Assembly (NCBI GenBank): GCA_943328975.2
Contig: CALQCC020000024.1
Location: 1 to 64,000 of the forward strand
Source of the DNA: Bordetella parapertussis
GTDB lineage: Bacteria; Acidobacteriota; Terriglobia; Bryobacterales; Bryobacteraceae
Reading direction: 5' to 3'
DNA length: 64,000 bases
The translations under genes and the position numbers were made by a program. Within the stretch, counting starts at the first letter, position 1, and the number at the start of each line of letters is the position of its first letter. Shown here piece after piece: positions 63,668-64,000 of this stretch. A model generated the notes under the pieces. The model was not told where the DNA came from. It did not search any database and saw only the letters and a list, made by a program, of their open reading frames with translations.

Positions 63668-64000
63668 AGAGGCTCCCCTATAGCGCTAACATCGGCCCAC
63701 CCCGTCAACAATTGGGTGAGTTCAAGAGTTTCCTTCGGGAAAACCGTAGAGCAGCCCTAACCTGGAGGTCCCACTTGGTCCTTCTGCGTCCGATGTTCGT
63801 TTTGTGAATTGTACCAGTAAGTTAAGAGCATTCGGAACGACATCTTCGGATGGCCGACTCGTTGGACTCACCTCTTGCCTCTGGACTTTGATATAGTTGG
63901 GCAGTCAGAACCTTAGCAAACTCTGCGCTGGGACGGGGTTCTTCGGACGCTCGAATAGGCCACTTAATGCAACAACTGTAGTTCAGTAGCGAAAGTTAGC
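63668..64000. other. Right-edge sequence with no supported gene
   Basis: No frame longer than about 60 codons with a start signal was found here. It should include the promoter of the methyltransferase gene. I see no tRNA, clear terminator or repeat in it; the expected intact tRNA-Val is not here. Confidence 0.5.

Overview
The window looks like chromosome of a soil Acidobacteriota of the Bryobacterales/Solibacter type. The signs are a DUF1592-DUF1552 gene pair with Tat/Sec signals, two secreted proteins (34.6-38.4 kb) that end in the Ig-like tail I recognise as the 'Solibacter C-terminal' type (TIGR03437), many GTG/TTG starts, high GC and tightly overlapping genes. This assignment is inferred from gene content; no rRNA or other marker is present.

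Left part, 0-38.4 kb, reads as ordinary chromosome. It holds a partial exbB/tolQ; recN coupled to a membrane-associated MutS-like ATPase; an S1/P1 nuclease; an unidentified structured RNA with a strong terminator; a helix-hairpin-helix protein; hsp20; a four-gene exported-protein operon (DUF1592, DUF1552, MBL-fold, ankyrin); tRNA-Lys; pgi; and a glyoxylate operon. In that operon (DUF72, malate synthase, glcD, glcE, glcF, hupE-like, membrane-anchored protein) GlcDEF would oxidise glycolate to glyoxylate and malate synthase would condense it with acetyl-CoA. Next come an ABC exporter, DinB and pentapeptide proteins, an outer-membrane protein, TonB and MurJ. An ECF sigma factor converges on a five-gene, fully overlapping signalling operon: OmpR-type regulator, stand-alone receiver, coiled-coil porin-like protein, cupredoxin-like protein and CACHE-like histidine kinase. 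A purple-acid-phosphatase-like enzyme and a CotH-family protein follow.

At 38.49 kb a 50-bp 3' fragment of a tRNA-Val(GAC) gene sits beside a perfect 10-bp tandem repeat. This is the layout expected at the displaced end of an element integrated into a tRNA gene. About 1.4 kb of debris follows: an inverted-repeat element and an IS3-family transposase remnant with an in-frame stop. Everything to the right is an accessory glycan locus.

Right part, 39.9-63.7 kb, is an exopolysaccharide/O-antigen-type locus. It encodes a VanZ-like protein, three GT4 glycosyltransferases, one GT2, a DUF707 protein, an O-antigen ligase/polymerase, a Wzx flippase, an acyltransferase and a methyltransferase. Two unusual sets stand out. 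One is a minus-strand operon of three secreted proteins, two of them giant paralogues of about 1,160 and 1,260 residues with no family I recognise. The other is a formyltransferase-like domain paired with a NodB-type polysaccharide deacetylase twice, once as a fusion and once as two genes joined by a TGATG overlap. Small tandem duplications and a duplicated gene start suggest recent rearrangement here. The last 330 bases hold no gene I can support.
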